Source of the DNA: Hymenobacter arizonensis | GTDB taxonomy: Bacteria > Bacteroidota > Bacteroidia > Cytophagales > Hymenobacteraceae | Assembly: GCF_900115775.1 (NCBI RefSeq) | Contig: NZ_FOXS01000001.1 | Coordinates: 496,001 to 560,000, forward strand | Length of the DNA: 64,000 nucleotides | Direction of reading: 5' to 3' | Shown here: in pieces, positions 1 to 9,191 of the stretch | Layout of the letters: each line of letters opens with the position of its first letter | Numbering within the stretch: position 1 is the first letter of the stretch | Program-made: the position numbers and the translations under genes | Notes under the pieces: generated by a model | What the model saw: the letters and a program-made list of their open reading frames with translations, nothing else | The model's database searches: none | What the model was told of the DNA's origin: nothing

Positions 1-2514
1 CTTCTGGGGGCCTGGGCTGCACAACTGTTTATTTACAAACTGTTTGGCGTTGCGGCATTTGCGTTGATTCCAGTGGTGTTCTTCCTGGGATACAAAATAG
101 TTTTCCGGTCGGCCTCCGGCTCGGTGAGCTACGTGTTGGCCCTGGGCCTGTTCACCATGGCGTGGCTGAGTGTGCTGCTCGGCTACGTGGTAGTCACGCT
201 AGCCACCCCCGGTGCTGACCCCGCCCTAGCTCACCGGCTCGATTTTCTGTGTGGCGGCGTTGGTTTCGAAGCCGCGTCCTGGCTCGACAGCCTCATTGGC
301 TGGGGCACGGTGCTGCTGCTGGCCTTTGCGTTGATTTCGTTTGTGGTGTTCTTCTTCAATGTCACCAGCATTAACCTGGGCAGCTTCCGCCGCATGGGCG
401 TGGAAGACGACGCCGAAGAAGACGCCGAACTGGAAGCCGAAATTGCCGCCGAGCAGGCTGCAGCCGTGGCACCAGTGGCGGCTGCGGCTTCTGCCAAGAC
501 CAAGCCCGCGGCTCAGGAGTCGGCCGTTACAACCACTGCCCGCACTTCGGCTGGCGGCGCCAAAGCTCCTGCGCCTGCTCTGGACATCAACATGGATGAG
601 CCCGAGGAAGAGCTGACGGATGCCCCGGCAGCCGTCGAGTTTGAGCCAGCGCCCCGGATGGGAGCCGGCGTGGCGTTGAGCGTGGCCAGCACCGCCGTCG
701 CACCGGCTGGCGCTGCCGTGGCTGCAGTGCCTTTGGCAGCCACCGGCCCTGCCTTCTCCATTGAGATGCCCACGCCGGAAGTTGCGCCCAGCGTGCCGCT
801 TTCTACCATTCCTACTCCGCTGTCACTGGCCGATTTAGCCGATGGCGACCTGCCTGCACCCGCACCAGCAGCACCCGCCGCTCCAGCCCTGCGCACGTTG
901 GAAATCACCACGCCAGGTCGCGACGACCTCGACCCGAACGCTGGGGCCGACATCGCCGCCGTGGCCGACGAGGACGAAGACGCCGATGCCATGCCGCCGG
1001 GCAACTACGACCCCACCCTGGAGCTCTCGCGCTTCCAGTTCCCAACCCTGGAGCTGCTGAACGACTACGGCGTTGCCAAAGCCCAAGTAACCAAGGAGGA
1101 ACTGGAGGCTAACAAGGACCGGATTGTGGAAACGCTGGGGCACTACGGCATCAGCATCGCCAGCATCAAGGCCACGATTGGCCCCACGGTCACGCTTTAT
1201 GAAATCGTGCCCGAGGCCGGCGTGCGCATCTCCAAAATCAAGGCCCTGGAAGACGATATTGCCCTGAGTTTGGCGGCTCTGGGTATTCGTATTATTGCGC
1301 CTATCCCAGGCAAGGGTACCATCGGCATCGAGGTGCCCAACACGAAGAAGGAGATGGTGAGCATCCGCTCGGTGCTGGGCTCGGAGAAGTTTGCCAAGTC
1401 GGAAATGGACCTGCCCATTGCCTTCGGCCGCACCATCACCAACGAAGTGTTTGTGGCGGATTTGGCCAAAATGCCCCACTTGCTCATGGCCGGCGCCACG
1501 GGCCAGGGCAAGTCGGTGGGCCTGAACGTAATTCTGGCTTCGTTGCTTTACAAGCGCCACCCCGCGCAGCTCAAGTTTGTGCTCGTCGACCCTAAGAAGG
1601 TGGAATTGAGCATTTTCAACAAGATTGAGCGCCACTACCTAGCCAAGCTGCCTGACACCGACGAGGCCATCATCACCGACACGAAGAAGGTGGTCAACAC
1701 CCTCAACTCACTGTGCATGGAGATGGACCGGCGCTACGACCTGCTGAAGGAAGCCGGCTGCCGCAACCTGAAGGAGTACAACCACAAGTTCATCGAGCGC
1801 CGCCTCAACCCCAAGAAAGGCCACCGCTTCCTGCCCTTCATCGTGCTGGTCATCGACGAGCTGGCCGACCTGATGATGACGGCCGGCAAAGAAGTGGAAA
1901 CGCCCATTGCCCGCCTCGCGCAGCTGGCCCGTGCCATTGGCATTCACCTCATTGTGGCCACCCAGCGCCCCAGCGTAAACGTGATTACGGGTATCATCAA
2001 GGCTAACTTCCCCTGCCGGATTTCCTTTAAGGTGACGAGCAAAATTGACTCGCGGACCATTCTGGACACCGGCGGCGCCGACCAGCTCATCGGCCAGGGC
2101 GACATGCTGTTCTCGGCCGGTTCCGACCTAATTCGCGTGCAGTGCGCCTTCATCGACACCCCGGAAGTGGACCGTGTCTGTGACTTCATCGGCGAGCAGC
2201 AGGGCTACTCTGACGCCTACCTGCTGCCCGAAGTAGCCGGGGCCGACGGCGACGCCGGCAGCGGCAACGAGGAGATGGACCCCTCGGAGCGCGACACCAT
2301 GTTTGAGGAGGCCGCCCGCTGCATCGTGCTCCACCAGCAGGGCAGTACCAGCTTGCTCCAGCGCAAGCTCAAGCTCGGCTACAACCGCGCCGGCCGCCTT
2401 ATCGACCAACTCCAGCACGCGGGCATCGTAGGGCCGTTCGAGGGCAGCAAAGCCCGTGACGTGCTCATTCCCGACGAGTACCAGTTGGAACAGCTGCTGA
2501 ACTCGATGAAGTAA
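1..2514 (+). CDS. ftsK: DNA translocase FtsK, 5' truncated by window edge
   Basis: ATP-driven DNA pump at the division septum that clears chromosome termini and activates dimer resolution. The reading frame is open from base 1, so the true start lies to the left; the TTG at 64 is only an internal codon. Visible are hydrophobic membrane segments (about residues 20-46 and 72-100 counted from 64), then a roughly 200-residue Ala/Pro/Glu-rich linker, then the motor: Walker A GATGQGKS near residue 477 and Walker B VLVIDELAD near 594. The C-terminal winged-helix gamma domain (about 741-805) binds orientation sequences. All hallmark motifs are intact. Transcription probably ends at the hairpin just downstream. 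Confidence 0.96.
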   Translation, partial: LLGAWAAQLFIYKLFGVAAFALIPVVFFLGYKIVFRSASGSVSYVLALGLFTMAWLSVLLGYVVVTLATPGADPALAHRLDFLCGGVGFEAASWLDSLIGWGTVLLLAFALISFVVFFFNVTSINLGSFRRMGVEDDAEEDAELEAEIAAEQAAAVAPVAAAASAKTKPAAQESAVTTTARTSAGGAKAPAPALDINMDEPEEELTDAPAAVEFEPAPRMGAGVALSVASTAVAPAGAAVAAVPLAATGPAFSIEMPTPEVAPSVPLSTIPTPLSLADLADGDLPAPAPAAPAAPALRTLEITTPGRDDLDPNAGADIAAVADEDEDADAMPPGNYDPTLELSRFQFPTLELLNDYGVAKAQVTKEELEANKDRIVETLGHYGISIASIKATIGPTVTLYEIVPEAGVRISKIKALEDDIALSLAALGIRIIAPIPGKGTIGIEVPNTKKEMVSIRSVLGSEKFAKSEMDLPIAFGRTITNEVFVADLAKMPHLLMAGATGQGKSVGLNVILASLLYKRHPAQLKFVLVDPKKVELSIFNKIERHYLAKLPDTDEAIITDTKKVVNTLNSLCMEMDRRYDLLKEAGCRNLKEYNHKFIERRLNPKKGHRFLPFIVLVIDELADLMMTAGKEVETPIARLAQLARAIGIHLIVATQRPSVNVITGIIKANFPCRISFKVTSKIDSRTILDTGGADQLIGQGDMLFSAGSDLIRVQCAFIDTPEVDRVCDFIGEQQGYSDAYLLPEVAGADGDAGSGNEEMDPSERDTMFEEAARCIVLHQQGSTSLLQRKLKLGYNRAGRLIDQLQHAGIVGPFEGSKARDVLIPDEYQLEQLLNSMK

Positions 2515-2530
2515 TAAATGCTTTGATTTG

Positions 2531-2597
2531 CAGCGAGCTGGCCGGGCGACAGGAGGTTAATCAACTCAGTGTCTGCGTCCGGCCAGCTCGTTGTTTG
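2531..2597 (+). terminator. Hairpin downstream of ftsK
   Basis: A 12-bp perfect stem (CGAGCTGGCCGG at 2533-2544 with CCGGCCAGCTCG at 2579-2590) closes a loop that holds a smaller inverted repeat, followed by a T/G-rich stretch. It sits between ftsK and the next gene and probably acts as a terminator, though the T-tract is weak. Confidence 0.5.
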
Positions 2598-2731
2598 TTA
2601 GCGGTTCTCGGTAATCCAAACTTTTTTTGGTATTAATGCTCTTTGAGTAGCACTTTGGCCGGCCGTTTGTTTATTGAGCCCGTATCAGGCCATCGGAGCG
2701 CTTTAAGATGCCTCCAGTTCTCCCTTATCTA

Positions 2732-3376
2732 ATGAAAAAATCATTCTCCCTGTTGCTGTTCATGGCGACCCTGGCCTTGCCCGCTGCCGCTCAACAGGAC
2801 CCTAAAGCCGGCAAAATTCTTGACCAAATGAGTGCCAAATACCAGGCACTAAATGCGTTTCAAGCCGCTTTTACCCAAACCCTGGAAAACCCAGCGGCCA
2901 AAGTGAAGCAGAATATCAACGGTGACATTTTGGTAAGCGGCCAGAAGTTTCGTCTAAAAATCAGCGGCCAGGAAGTCATCAATGACGGCAAAACGACTTG
3001 GACGTACCTGAAGAACGAAAACGAGGTCAACATCTCGGATTCGGACCCGGATACGCAAGAGATGTCTCCTTCGCAGATTTACACCATGTACAAAAAGGGA
3101 TATAAGTACACCTATGTGCAGCAGGTGCAGGAAGGTGGCGAAGCCCTCGATGTAATTGAGCTAGCCCCCGAAAACCGCCAGAATGACGTGTTTAAAGTGC
3201 GGCTGAAGGTGCGTAAAAACGACTCGTCGGTGAAAAGCTGGCAGATGTTTAAAAAGAACGGCAACCAGTACACGTTCAACATCAAAAAATTCCAGCCCAA
3301 TCCGCCTGTCGATGCCAATACGTTTGCTTTCGACAAGGCCAAGTATAAAGGCGTGAAAGTGGTGGACTTGCGCTAA
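2732..3376 (+). CDS. lolA: LolA-like outer-membrane lipoprotein carrier protein
   Basis: Periplasmic carrier expected to ferry lipoproteins from the inner to the outer membrane. The ATG at 2732 is preferred over 2708 because it places a Lys-Lys followed by a hydrophobic stretch and an AAAQQ cleavage region at the very N terminus, a good signal peptide. The mature part has the LolA pattern: an early amphipathic helix with FQAAFTQT, a strand reading GDILVSGQKFRLK, then NDGKTTWTYL. Length (214 aa) fits the family. It follows ftsK in the same direction, a common arrangement in Bacteroidota. A strong terminator follows. Confidence 0.88.
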   Translation: MKKSFSLLLFMATLALPAAAQQDPKAGKILDQMSAKYQALNAFQAAFTQTLENPAAKVKQNINGDILVSGQKFRLKISGQEVINDGKTTWTYLKNENEVNISDSDPDTQEMSPSQIYTMYKKGYKYTYVQQVQEGGEALDVIELAPENRQNDVFKVRLKVRKNDSSVKSWQMFKKNGNQYTFNIKKFQPNPPVDANTFAFDKAKYKGVKVVDLR

Positions 3377-3413
3377 ACCTGCGGTTGAGTTACCACTAAC
3401 TCAATTTTTCTTG

Positions 3414-3447
3414 AAAACGGCCCGCTTCGAAAGAGGCGGGCCGTTTT
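3414..3447 (+). terminator. Rho-independent terminator after lolA
   Basis: Twelve-bp stem (AAAACGGCCCGC at 3414-3425 with GCGGGCCGTTTT at 3436-3447) ending in a T run. It separates the lolA transcript from the DUF2851 gene 13 bases further on. Confidence 0.85.
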
Positions 3448-3454
3448 ACATTTG
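3447..3454 (+). promoter_or_regulatory. Bacteroidota-type -7 element (TACATTTG)
   Basis: Matches TAnnTTTG, the Bacteroidota sigma-ABfr -7 consensus. It starts on the last base of the lolA terminator stem and ends only 5 bases before the ATG at 3460, so the transcript would be leaderless or nearly so. No convincing -33 TTTG was found. Confidence 0.4.
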
Positions 3455-3459
3455 TAGTC

Positions 3460-4761
3460 ATGCGCGAAGACTTCCTCCACTACATCTGGCAGCACCAGTA
3501 TTTCGACAAGGCTGATTTGCGAACTGCTGGAGGGGAGGAAATCCAAGTGCTTCGCCCCGGCCACCGCAACGCCGATGCCGGCCCCGACTTTCTCAATGCC
3601 CGCTTGCGCCTGGGTGAAGTGGAGTGGAACGGAGCAGTCGAAATCCACCTGCGGGCTTCCGATTGGGCCCGTCACAACCACCAGATTGACCCCAAGTACG
3701 ACCAAGTTATTCTGCATGTAGTGGGCAGCCACGATGCCGAAGTGGTTCGTACCAACGGCAGCCTGATTCCTGCCTTGGCTTTGCAGCCCCGCCTTATGCC
3801 GGAGCTGCTGGGACGCTATACTGCTTTGGTAGAAGCCCCCGCTGCCGCCCCGCTGCCCTGCGCGCCACTACTTGGCCTGGTGCCCGAAATCACCAGGACC
3901 ATGATGGTTGACCGGGCGCTATTTGAGCGCGTGGAGCGTAAAGCCGATGCGGTTCTGGATTTGCACCAACACCTTGGTCAGGACTGGGAGGCTACCACTT
4001 ACCATGCGCTAATGGCGGCCTTCGGCTTTCAGAAAAACAGCGAACCGCTGGCTCGCCTTGCCAAGGCTCTGCCCTTGGCGGTGCTGCGTCGGCACCGGCA
4101 CAACCCGCGGCAGCTGGAGGCGCTGCTATTTGGTCAAGCAGGTTTTCTTGCTGATAATGAGGAGACAGTTGCCGATGAGTACATCCAGAGCTTGAAGCAA
4201 GAGCATGAGTTTTTGCGGCACAAGTACAACTTGGGCGCCGCGGCATTGCAGGTCCACGAATGGAACTACCTCCGGTTGCGGCCCGCCAATTTTCCGCCTG
4301 TGCGGCTGGGGCAGTTGGCGGGCCTGCTCCACGCTCGGCCCGCGTTGTTTGATGCCTTAGTTACGGCGCAAAGCGTGTCGGCGCTGGCCGAGTTTTTCCA
4401 GGCTCCCGTGTCTGAATATTGGCGCACGCACTTCCGGCCCGGCCGCGCGGGCAAGGTGCCGGCCATAGGCAAGAGCAGCATTTGCTTGCTTATCACTAAC
4501 GTGGTAGTCCCGCTACGGGTAGCTTATGCCCGCCACCTGGGTCAGCCAGCTTTGGTAGAGAGCAGCGTGGCCCTGCTTAGCGAATTACCTGCTGAGCACA
4601 ACCAGTTCACCGATGTTTACGATGCTCTCGGATTTGCCCACGGCAGTGCTGCCGATTCGCAGGGACTACTGGCCCTGCACAAGAGCTATTGTGCTCCGCG
4701 GCGCTGCCTGCATTGCGCCATTGGCAGCCGTTTGGTACAGCAACCCCGCGTGGCCCGGTGA
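3460..4761 (+). CDS. DUF2851 family protein
   Basis: 433-aa soluble protein recognised as the DUF2851 family of Bacteroidota, function unknown. The N-terminal part holds the conserved stretch HRNADAGPDFLNARL followed by WNGAVEIHLRASDW and DQVILHVVGSHD, all near residues 35-90. There is no signal peptide or membrane segment. The C terminus is Cys-rich (residues about 410-425: CAPRRCLHCAIG), which suggests a small metal-binding tail. The stop overlaps the start of the downstream membrane protein (GTGA), implying translational coupling. Confidence 0.85.
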   Translation: MREDFLHYIWQHQYFDKADLRTAGGEEIQVLRPGHRNADAGPDFLNARLRLGEVEWNGAVEIHLRASDWARHNHQIDPKYDQVILHVVGSHDAEVVRTNGSLIPALALQPRLMPELLGRYTALVEAPAAAPLPCAPLLGLVPEITRTMMVDRALFERVERKADAVLDLHQHLGQDWEATTYHALMAAFGFQKNSEPLARLAKALPLAVLRRHRHNPRQLEALLFGQAGFLADNEETVADEYIQSLKQEHEFLRHKYNLGAAALQVHEWNYLRLRPANFPPVRLGQLAGLLHARPALFDALVTAQSVSALAEFFQAPVSEYWRTHFRPGRAGKVPAIGKSSICLLITNVVVPLRVAYARHLGQPALVESSVALLSELPAEHNQFTDVYDALGFAHGSAADSQGLLALHKSYCAPRRCLHCAIGSRLVQQPRVAR

Positions 4762-6089
4762 AGCTAGTTCTGGCCGTTTTACTGAATGCGGGGCTCTTGG
4801 CCCTGCTGCTGCCTTGGCTGATTCGGCAGTGGCACTGGGCGGGTGCAGGGTGGTGGCGTACCATTTTTGCTGTGGGGCTGGCCCTGCGGGTGGTGGTCGG
4901 GGTGGCCCGTAGCTGGGTCCCGAAGCTGGACGCACAGTTCATGACGTATCTGAGCACGCAGGTCACTGCAAGGTTATGGTCGGGCCCGGCGGAGGCCGCG
5001 AGTCTGCTGTTTGGCTCCGTGAATGTGTTCCGCATAACGCATGCCGACGGCACTGGATATGATGCAGTGTACCAGGGATTGTCTAATACCTGGTACCTAA
5101 TCAAGATTTTAGCGCTGCTGAACCTGGCCTCGCTTGAAACCAGCTGGCTGAATGGGCTATATCTGAGCTTGTTCGCCTTTGTAGGTTGCTGGCAACTGGT
5201 GCGGAAGCTGGCGCAGGTGCTACCCCATACCCTGCCCGGAGCCGGCGTGGTCGCTTTTCTATTATGGCCATCGGTTTGGTTCTGGACAACTGGCATCAGC
5301 AAAGAAGCGGCTCTGCTTGGGAGTGGTGCTTGGCTTACTGCTCAGGTATTGGACCTGCTTTATGGGGACGTCGCGGGGCGGCGCCAAGGCTGGCACTGGC
5401 TGGGCTGGGGGCTGCTCACGGCAGGGCTCGCCTACTTTCATTTTAAGATGCGCTACTTCTTCGCCGTGCCATTGCTTGGGGTGCTGGCCGGGGTAGCGCT
5501 GGGGTACTGGCTGCAGCAGCTGGGGTTGGCCCGCTACCGCTGGGTGCAAGCCGGGGTGATGGCTGCCGTGCTGGGGCTGGGAATATGGCTGGCTCCGCAG
5601 CTGAGTACGGGCTTTAGCGCCAATAAATTCACCAATCAGGTAATTAAGGTTTACACCTTCGAAGTCGAACACTCAGTAGGGAAACCTCACTTCGAATACC
5701 CGGACCTGCGCCCCACGCTCGAAAGCATGATGGCCCACGCCCCGCTAGCCGTGGCCAATGTACTAACAAGGCCGTGGCTGGGCGAGTCCCGGCAGCCGAC
5801 CTACATAGCAGCCGGCCTCGAAAACGCCGCAATCTTAAGCTTGCTTGTCCTCGCGGTGGTAGCGCTTGCCCGTGGGCGCGGCGGGCATTTGCCTTTTGCA
5901 CTGGGGTTGGGCCTCGTCGTTTTCTGTCTGATTCTGGCCTTTTTGATGGGACTGACTACTCCCAACCTTGGCTCGCTGAATCGATACAGAAGCGAACTGG
6001 TGCCGTTTCTTCTATTCTTGTTGTTGCAAAACGACTATGCTGCCGCGCTATTACGACGGGTGGGGCTGGCCGGACCGAGCCGGAGTTGA
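4758..6089 (+). CDS. Polytopic membrane protein, glycosyltransferase- or polymerase-like topology
   Basis: 443-aa integral membrane protein with about ten hydrophobic segments. I place the start at GTG 4758, which overlaps the preceding stop (GTGA) and gives an N terminus (MKLVLAVLLNAGLLALLLP) that is immediately a membrane helix; the upstream extension to 4689 lies inside DUF2851 and is not membrane-like. A loop motif FWTTGISKEA near residue 180 resembles the W-S/T-x-G-I-x-K-[ED] motif of uncharacterised GT-C or O-antigen-polymerase-like Bacteroidota proteins. Substrate unknown. Coupled to DUF2851 by overlap, so probably co-expressed with it. Confidence 0.75.
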   Translation: MKLVLAVLLNAGLLALLLPWLIRQWHWAGAGWWRTIFAVGLALRVVVGVARSWVPKLDAQFMTYLSTQVTARLWSGPAEAASLLFGSVNVFRITHADGTGYDAVYQGLSNTWYLIKILALLNLASLETSWLNGLYLSLFAFVGCWQLVRKLAQVLPHTLPGAGVVAFLLWPSVWFWTTGISKEAALLGSGAWLTAQVLDLLYGDVAGRRQGWHWLGWGLLTAGLAYFHFKMRYFFAVPLLGVLAGVALGYWLQQLGLARYRWVQAGVMAAVLGLGIWLAPQLSTGFSANKFTNQVIKVYTFEVEHSVGKPHFEYPDLRPTLESMMAHAPLAVANVLTRPWLGESRQPTYIAAGLENAAILSLLVLAVVALARGRGGHLPFALGLGLVVFCLILAFLMGLTTPNLGSLNRYRSELVPFLLFLLLQNDYAAALLRRVGLAGPSRS

Positions 6090-6137
6090 TTTATGATTGT
6101 TTAAAAGTTGGGTAAAAGGCTTGCCCGGCCGGTAGCG

Positions 6138-6145
6138 TAACTTTG
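6138..6145 (+). promoter_or_regulatory. -7 element (TAACTTTG) upstream of acyltransferase
   Basis: TAnnTTTG match about 68 bases before the ATG at 6213, in the gap after the membrane protein gene. A TTG lies 14 bases upstream, shorter than the usual spacing, so only the -7 element is claimed. Confidence 0.45.
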
Positions 6146-6212
6146 CGGCTTGTTCAAAAGCCGCTGGGGCCATCATGCTCCGCGCACGAACGTTCAATTG
6201 AAATTACTTTTT

Positions 6213-6845
6213 ATGGAAAATCCCGTCATCATTCTTGGTGCCCAAACGGTTGGCACGGCTGTACTCGATGCCTTTTTGTCGAATGACATCGTGGTTTACT
6301 GCCTGCTCGACGACGACAAATCGCTGCAAGGCACGGAGCTGCTCGACGTACCCGTGATGGGCAACACCGACGACGGCGAACTGCTCAAGCTGCTTGGCAA
6401 AAAGTGCGAAGTGTTTGTGGCCACCGACGACACCGCCAGCCGCCGTAGCCTCACCCAGATGCTGCGCAGCGAGTACGAAGCCGTACCTGTCAATGCCATT
6501 CACCAGCGCGCCAGCGTGGCCGCGCATGCTACCCTCGGCCACGGCAACTACATCGGTCCCAACGCGGTTGTAGTAGGCACCGCCACCCTCGGCGATGGTT
6601 GCTTGGTGGGTGCCAATGCCGTAGTAGAAGCCCGCGCCACTGTTGGCAGCTTCGCCCAGATAGGCAGCGGCGCTCTGCTCGGGGCCGATGTTCAGGTGGG
6701 CGAGCTTGCCTTTATTGGGGCGGGAGCTGTGGTTGTGGCCGGTGTTAAAATTGGCGACAAAGCCCGGGTAGGGGCGGGCTCGGTGGTGGTGGCCGATGTG
6801 CCCAACGGCCAGACTGTTTTTGGAAACCCTGCGGTGAAAGTTTAA
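6213..6845 (+). CDS. NeuD-like sugar O-acyltransferase (hexapeptide repeat)
   Basis: 210-aa protein with two parts: an N-terminal Rossmann-like PglD domain (ENPVIILGAQTVGTAV) and a C-terminal left-handed beta-helix of hexapeptide repeats (from about residue 110: GNYIGPNAVVVGTATLGDG onward). It is expected to acetylate an amino-sugar or sialic-acid-like substrate with acetyl-CoA, as in the NeuD/PglD families. The ATG at 6213 starts the domain cleanly; the in-frame extension to 6150 adds a non-homologous stretch. The usual PglD catalytic His is not evident as HATLG because the segment reads AHATLGHG, which may supply it. Neighbours give no pathway. Confidence 0.82.
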   Translation: MENPVIILGAQTVGTAVLDAFLSNDIVVYCLLDDDKSLQGTELLDVPVMGNTDDGELLKLLGKKCEVFVATDDTASRRSLTQMLRSEYEAVPVNAIHQRASVAAHATLGHGNYIGPNAVVVGTATLGDGCLVGANAVVEARATVGSFAQIGSGALLGADVQVGELAFIGAGAVVVAGVKIGDKARVGAGSVVVADVPNGQTVFGNPAVKV

Positions 6846-6850
6846 TTTCT

Positions 6851-6936
6851 GAGCTGGGAGCCATTAGTTGTTCGCTTTCGTCTTACGAAGCAACAGCGAA
6901 AAGCTACCAGCCAATAGCTCTCAGCTAACAGCTAAA
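6851..6936. repeat. AGCTGTTAGC-type imperfect inverted repeat
   Basis: Intergenic block of imperfectly inverted AGCT-rich units: GAGCTGGGAGCCATTAG on the left against CCAATAGCTCTCAGCTAAC on the right. It resembles the blocks at about 27997 and 37474 and lies directly before the trhO start codon. Confidence 0.55.
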
Positions 6937-6941
6937 TAATA

Positions 6942-7883
6942 ATGTACCAGGTTCTTCTCTATTACTGCTATACGCCCCTCGAAAACCCGGAGCAGTTCCG
7001 GGAAGAGCATCACCGCTTTTGCCTGGAGCTGGATTTGCGCGGGCGCATCATTGTGGCTGCCGAGGGGCTGAACGGCACGGTGTCAGGCACGGTGGAGAGC
7101 TGCGCGCGCTACATGGCGACCGTGAAGGCTGACCCGCGCTTTGCGACGCTCGAATTCAAGGTTGACGACGTGCCCGCCCACACGTTCCAGAAGCTGCATG
7201 TGCGGGTAAAGCCCGAGATTGTGCACAGCAGCCTGCGCCACGTGCGCCCGCATGAGAAAACCGGCCAACACCTGTCGCCCGAGGAGTTCAAGGCGCTAAA
7301 GGACCGCGACGACGTGGTGGTGGTGGACGTGCGCTCCGACTACGAGTACAACCTGGGCCGCTTCAAAAATGCCGTCACTCTGGACATGGAGAACTTCCGC
7401 GACTTTCCCGAGCGGGTTGAGCGCCTCAAGGAGTTCAAAGACAAGAAAATTCTGACGTATTGCACCGGCGGCGTAAAGTGTGAAAAAGCCAGTGCTTTCC
7501 TGCTCGAGCAAGGCTTCGAAAACGTGTACCAGCTGCACGGCGGCATCATCAAGTATGGCATCGAAGCGGGCGGCGAAGATTTTGACGGGCAGTGCTACGT
7601 GTTTGATAACCGCGTGGCCGTGGACGTGAACCGCGTGAACCCCACCGTGATATCCCGCTGCCAACACTGCCAGGAGCCCAGCAACCGCCTCGTGAACTGC
7701 GCCAACCCCCATTGCAATGCGCACCTGCCGCTCTGCGAAGCCTGTGGTGAGCAACTGGAAGGCGCCTGCTCCGAGGCCTGCGCCGCCCACCCCGACAAAC
7801 GCCCCTACGACGGCACCGGCGCTTATCCCAAGGTCAGCAACCACTACAACCCTGCGCAGGGGTTGGCCTCGTATAAGGCGTAA
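6942..7883 (+). CDS. trhO: tRNA U34 hydroxylase TrhO (rhodanese-related, UPF0176)
   Basis: Oxygen-dependent hydroxylation of uridine at the tRNA wobble position. The layout matches TrhO/YceA: an N-terminal acylphosphatase-like domain (GRIIVAAEGLNGTVSG near residue 35), a rhodanese domain (about 120-220) with catalytic Cys174 in YCTGGVKCEKAS, and a C-terminal Cys-rich segment (about 238-290, with CQHC, CEAC and further Cys) that probably binds zinc. The 313-aa length is typical. The ATG at 6942 directly follows an AGCT-type repeat block. Confidence 0.93.
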   Translation: MYQVLLYYCYTPLENPEQFREEHHRFCLELDLRGRIIVAAEGLNGTVSGTVESCARYMATVKADPRFATLEFKVDDVPAHTFQKLHVRVKPEIVHSSLRHVRPHEKTGQHLSPEEFKALKDRDDVVVVDVRSDYEYNLGRFKNAVTLDMENFRDFPERVERLKEFKDKKILTYCTGGVKCEKASAFLLEQGFENVYQLHGGIIKYGIEAGGEDFDGQCYVFDNRVAVDVNRVNPTVISRCQHCQEPSNRLVNCANPHCNAHLPLCEACGEQLEGACSEACAAHPDKRPYDGTGAYPKVSNHYNPAQGLASYKA

Positions 7884-7978
7884 GCAGCGAAACAGCCTTC
7901 CATGTAGCGAAGGCGCGGCTGACTTTATACCCTTCAATTCTTTCCCGCTACTCCATTCGGAGTGACCGTTTTTCCATC

Positions 7979-8854
7979 ATGATTCCTTCTTCCGAGCTCA
8001 TCCTCAATCCCGACGGCAGCATCTACCATCTCAACTTGATGCCTGACCATCTCTCCGACACCATCATCACCGTGGGCGACCCCGCCCGAGTGGCGCAGGT
8101 AAGCCGGCATTTCGATTCAGTGGAGTTCGAGACCACTCACCGCGAGTTTGTGACGCACGTGGGCTACTTCCGCGGCAAGCGCTTGGCGGTGATAAGCACG
8201 GGCATGGGCACCGACAATATCGACATCGTGATGAACGAGCTGGATGCCCTCGTCAACATTGATTTTGTGTCGCGCACCGTGCGGCCAGCTGAGGAGCGCA
8301 TGAGCCTGCGCATCATCCGGCTGGGCACCAGCGGCAGCCTACAGGCCGATGTTCCCGTTGGTTCTATGCTGGCCACTGAGCACGCCGTGGGCCTCGATAC
8401 CCTCATGCAGTTCTACCCGCTGGTGGAAACCGGCCTCGAAACCGAGATTGCAACCGAGCTGCAGCAAACCCTTGAGCTGCCCTTCGCGCCGTATGTGGTG
8501 CGGGGCTCCGACCTGCTGCGCGAGCAGCTGGGCGCCGGCATGGTGATGGGCAACACCCTCACGTGCCCGGGCTTCTATGGCCCCCAGGGCCGCATTCTGC
8601 GCCTCGACCTGCGCCAGCCCGACTACATTTCGCGCCTGCAAAACTTCCGCCACCAGAGCGCGGAAGGGGAGTTCCGCCTTACCAACTTTGAGATGGAAAC
8701 CGCCGGTTACTATTCCTTGGGCCGCTTGTTGGGGCACGAGGTGCTCTCCCTCAACGCCATCGTGGCCAACCGGGCCACTGGCGAATTTGCCGAAAACGCC
8801 GGGGCCGTGGTCGATGCCATGATTGAGCGCACGCTGCTACGCCTCGTAGTTTGA
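7979..8854 (+). CDS. Nucleoside phosphorylase (uridine phosphorylase-like)
   Basis: PNP/UDP family enzyme that cleaves nucleosides with phosphate for salvage. Supporting motifs are the phosphate-binding VGDPARV near residue 33, STGMGTDNIDIVMNEL near 73, LGTSGSL near 115 and the substrate loop FEMETAGYYSLGRLLG near 240. The Bacteroidota members are usually annotated uridine phosphorylase; exact base preference cannot be settled by eye. Length (291 aa) is normal. It is separated from trhO by about 95 bases and closed by a strong bidirectional terminator. Confidence 0.88.
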   Translation: MIPSSELILNPDGSIYHLNLMPDHLSDTIITVGDPARVAQVSRHFDSVEFETTHREFVTHVGYFRGKRLAVISTGMGTDNIDIVMNELDALVNIDFVSRTVRPAEERMSLRIIRLGTSGSLQADVPVGSMLATEHAVGLDTLMQFYPLVETGLETEIATELQQTLELPFAPYVVRGSDLLREQLGAGMVMGNTLTCPGFYGPQGRILRLDLRQPDYISRLQNFRHQSAEGEFRLTNFEMETAGYYSLGRLLGHEVLSLNAIVANRATGEFAENAGAVVDAMIERTLLRLVV

Positions 8855-8870
8855 TAATAGCACAAATACG

Positions 8871-8915
8871 AAAAAGCCGGGCCTCTGCAGATGTACTGCG
8901 GAGGCCCGGCTTTTT
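8871..8915. terminator. Bidirectional terminator
   Basis: Fifteen-bp stem AAAAAGCCGGGCCTC (8871-8885) paired with GAGGCCCGGCTTTTT (8901-8915), with an inner GCAG/CTGC extension. It lies between the convergent nucleoside phosphorylase and the small membrane protein, and can serve both. Confidence 0.9.
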
Positions 8916-8933
8916 CGTTTGCTTTTTTACTTC

Positions 8934-9152
8934 TTAAAAAATGCCGCCACCAATAAACAGACGGAAACAGGCAATGAGAATGGCAATTCCATTGAGCGTC
9001 ATGCCGGTTTTGCGTTGACCAAAAGCGCCAATGATGAGGCCGATAACTGCGAAAACCAGAATAAACCAATTGGCCCACCCCAAAAAAGGAAACAGCGCGA
9101 GCACGGCCAGTAAGAGCGCGACAATGCCCCAAAGGGTTGAAATGATATTCAT
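8934..9152 (-). CDS. Small two-helix membrane protein
   Basis: 72-aa hydrophobic protein. It begins with a membrane helix (about residues 4-24), has a second helix (about 28-44), a short QRKTGMTLNG loop and a third hydrophobic stretch that ends in a glycine-rich tail. The pattern (helix pair, then G-x-x-LNG-I) resembles small DUF4190- or DUF6142-like Bacteroidota membrane proteins, but I cannot assign a family. It shares a terminator with the convergent gene on its left. Confidence 0.65.
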   Translation of the reverse strand: MNIISTLWGIVALLLAVLALFPFLGWANWFILVFAVIGLIIGAFGQRKTGMTLNGIAILIACFRLFIGGGIF

Positions 9153-9191
9153 TGGAAATGGAAAATAGGGGCCGGAGTGGCGAGAGGGTGG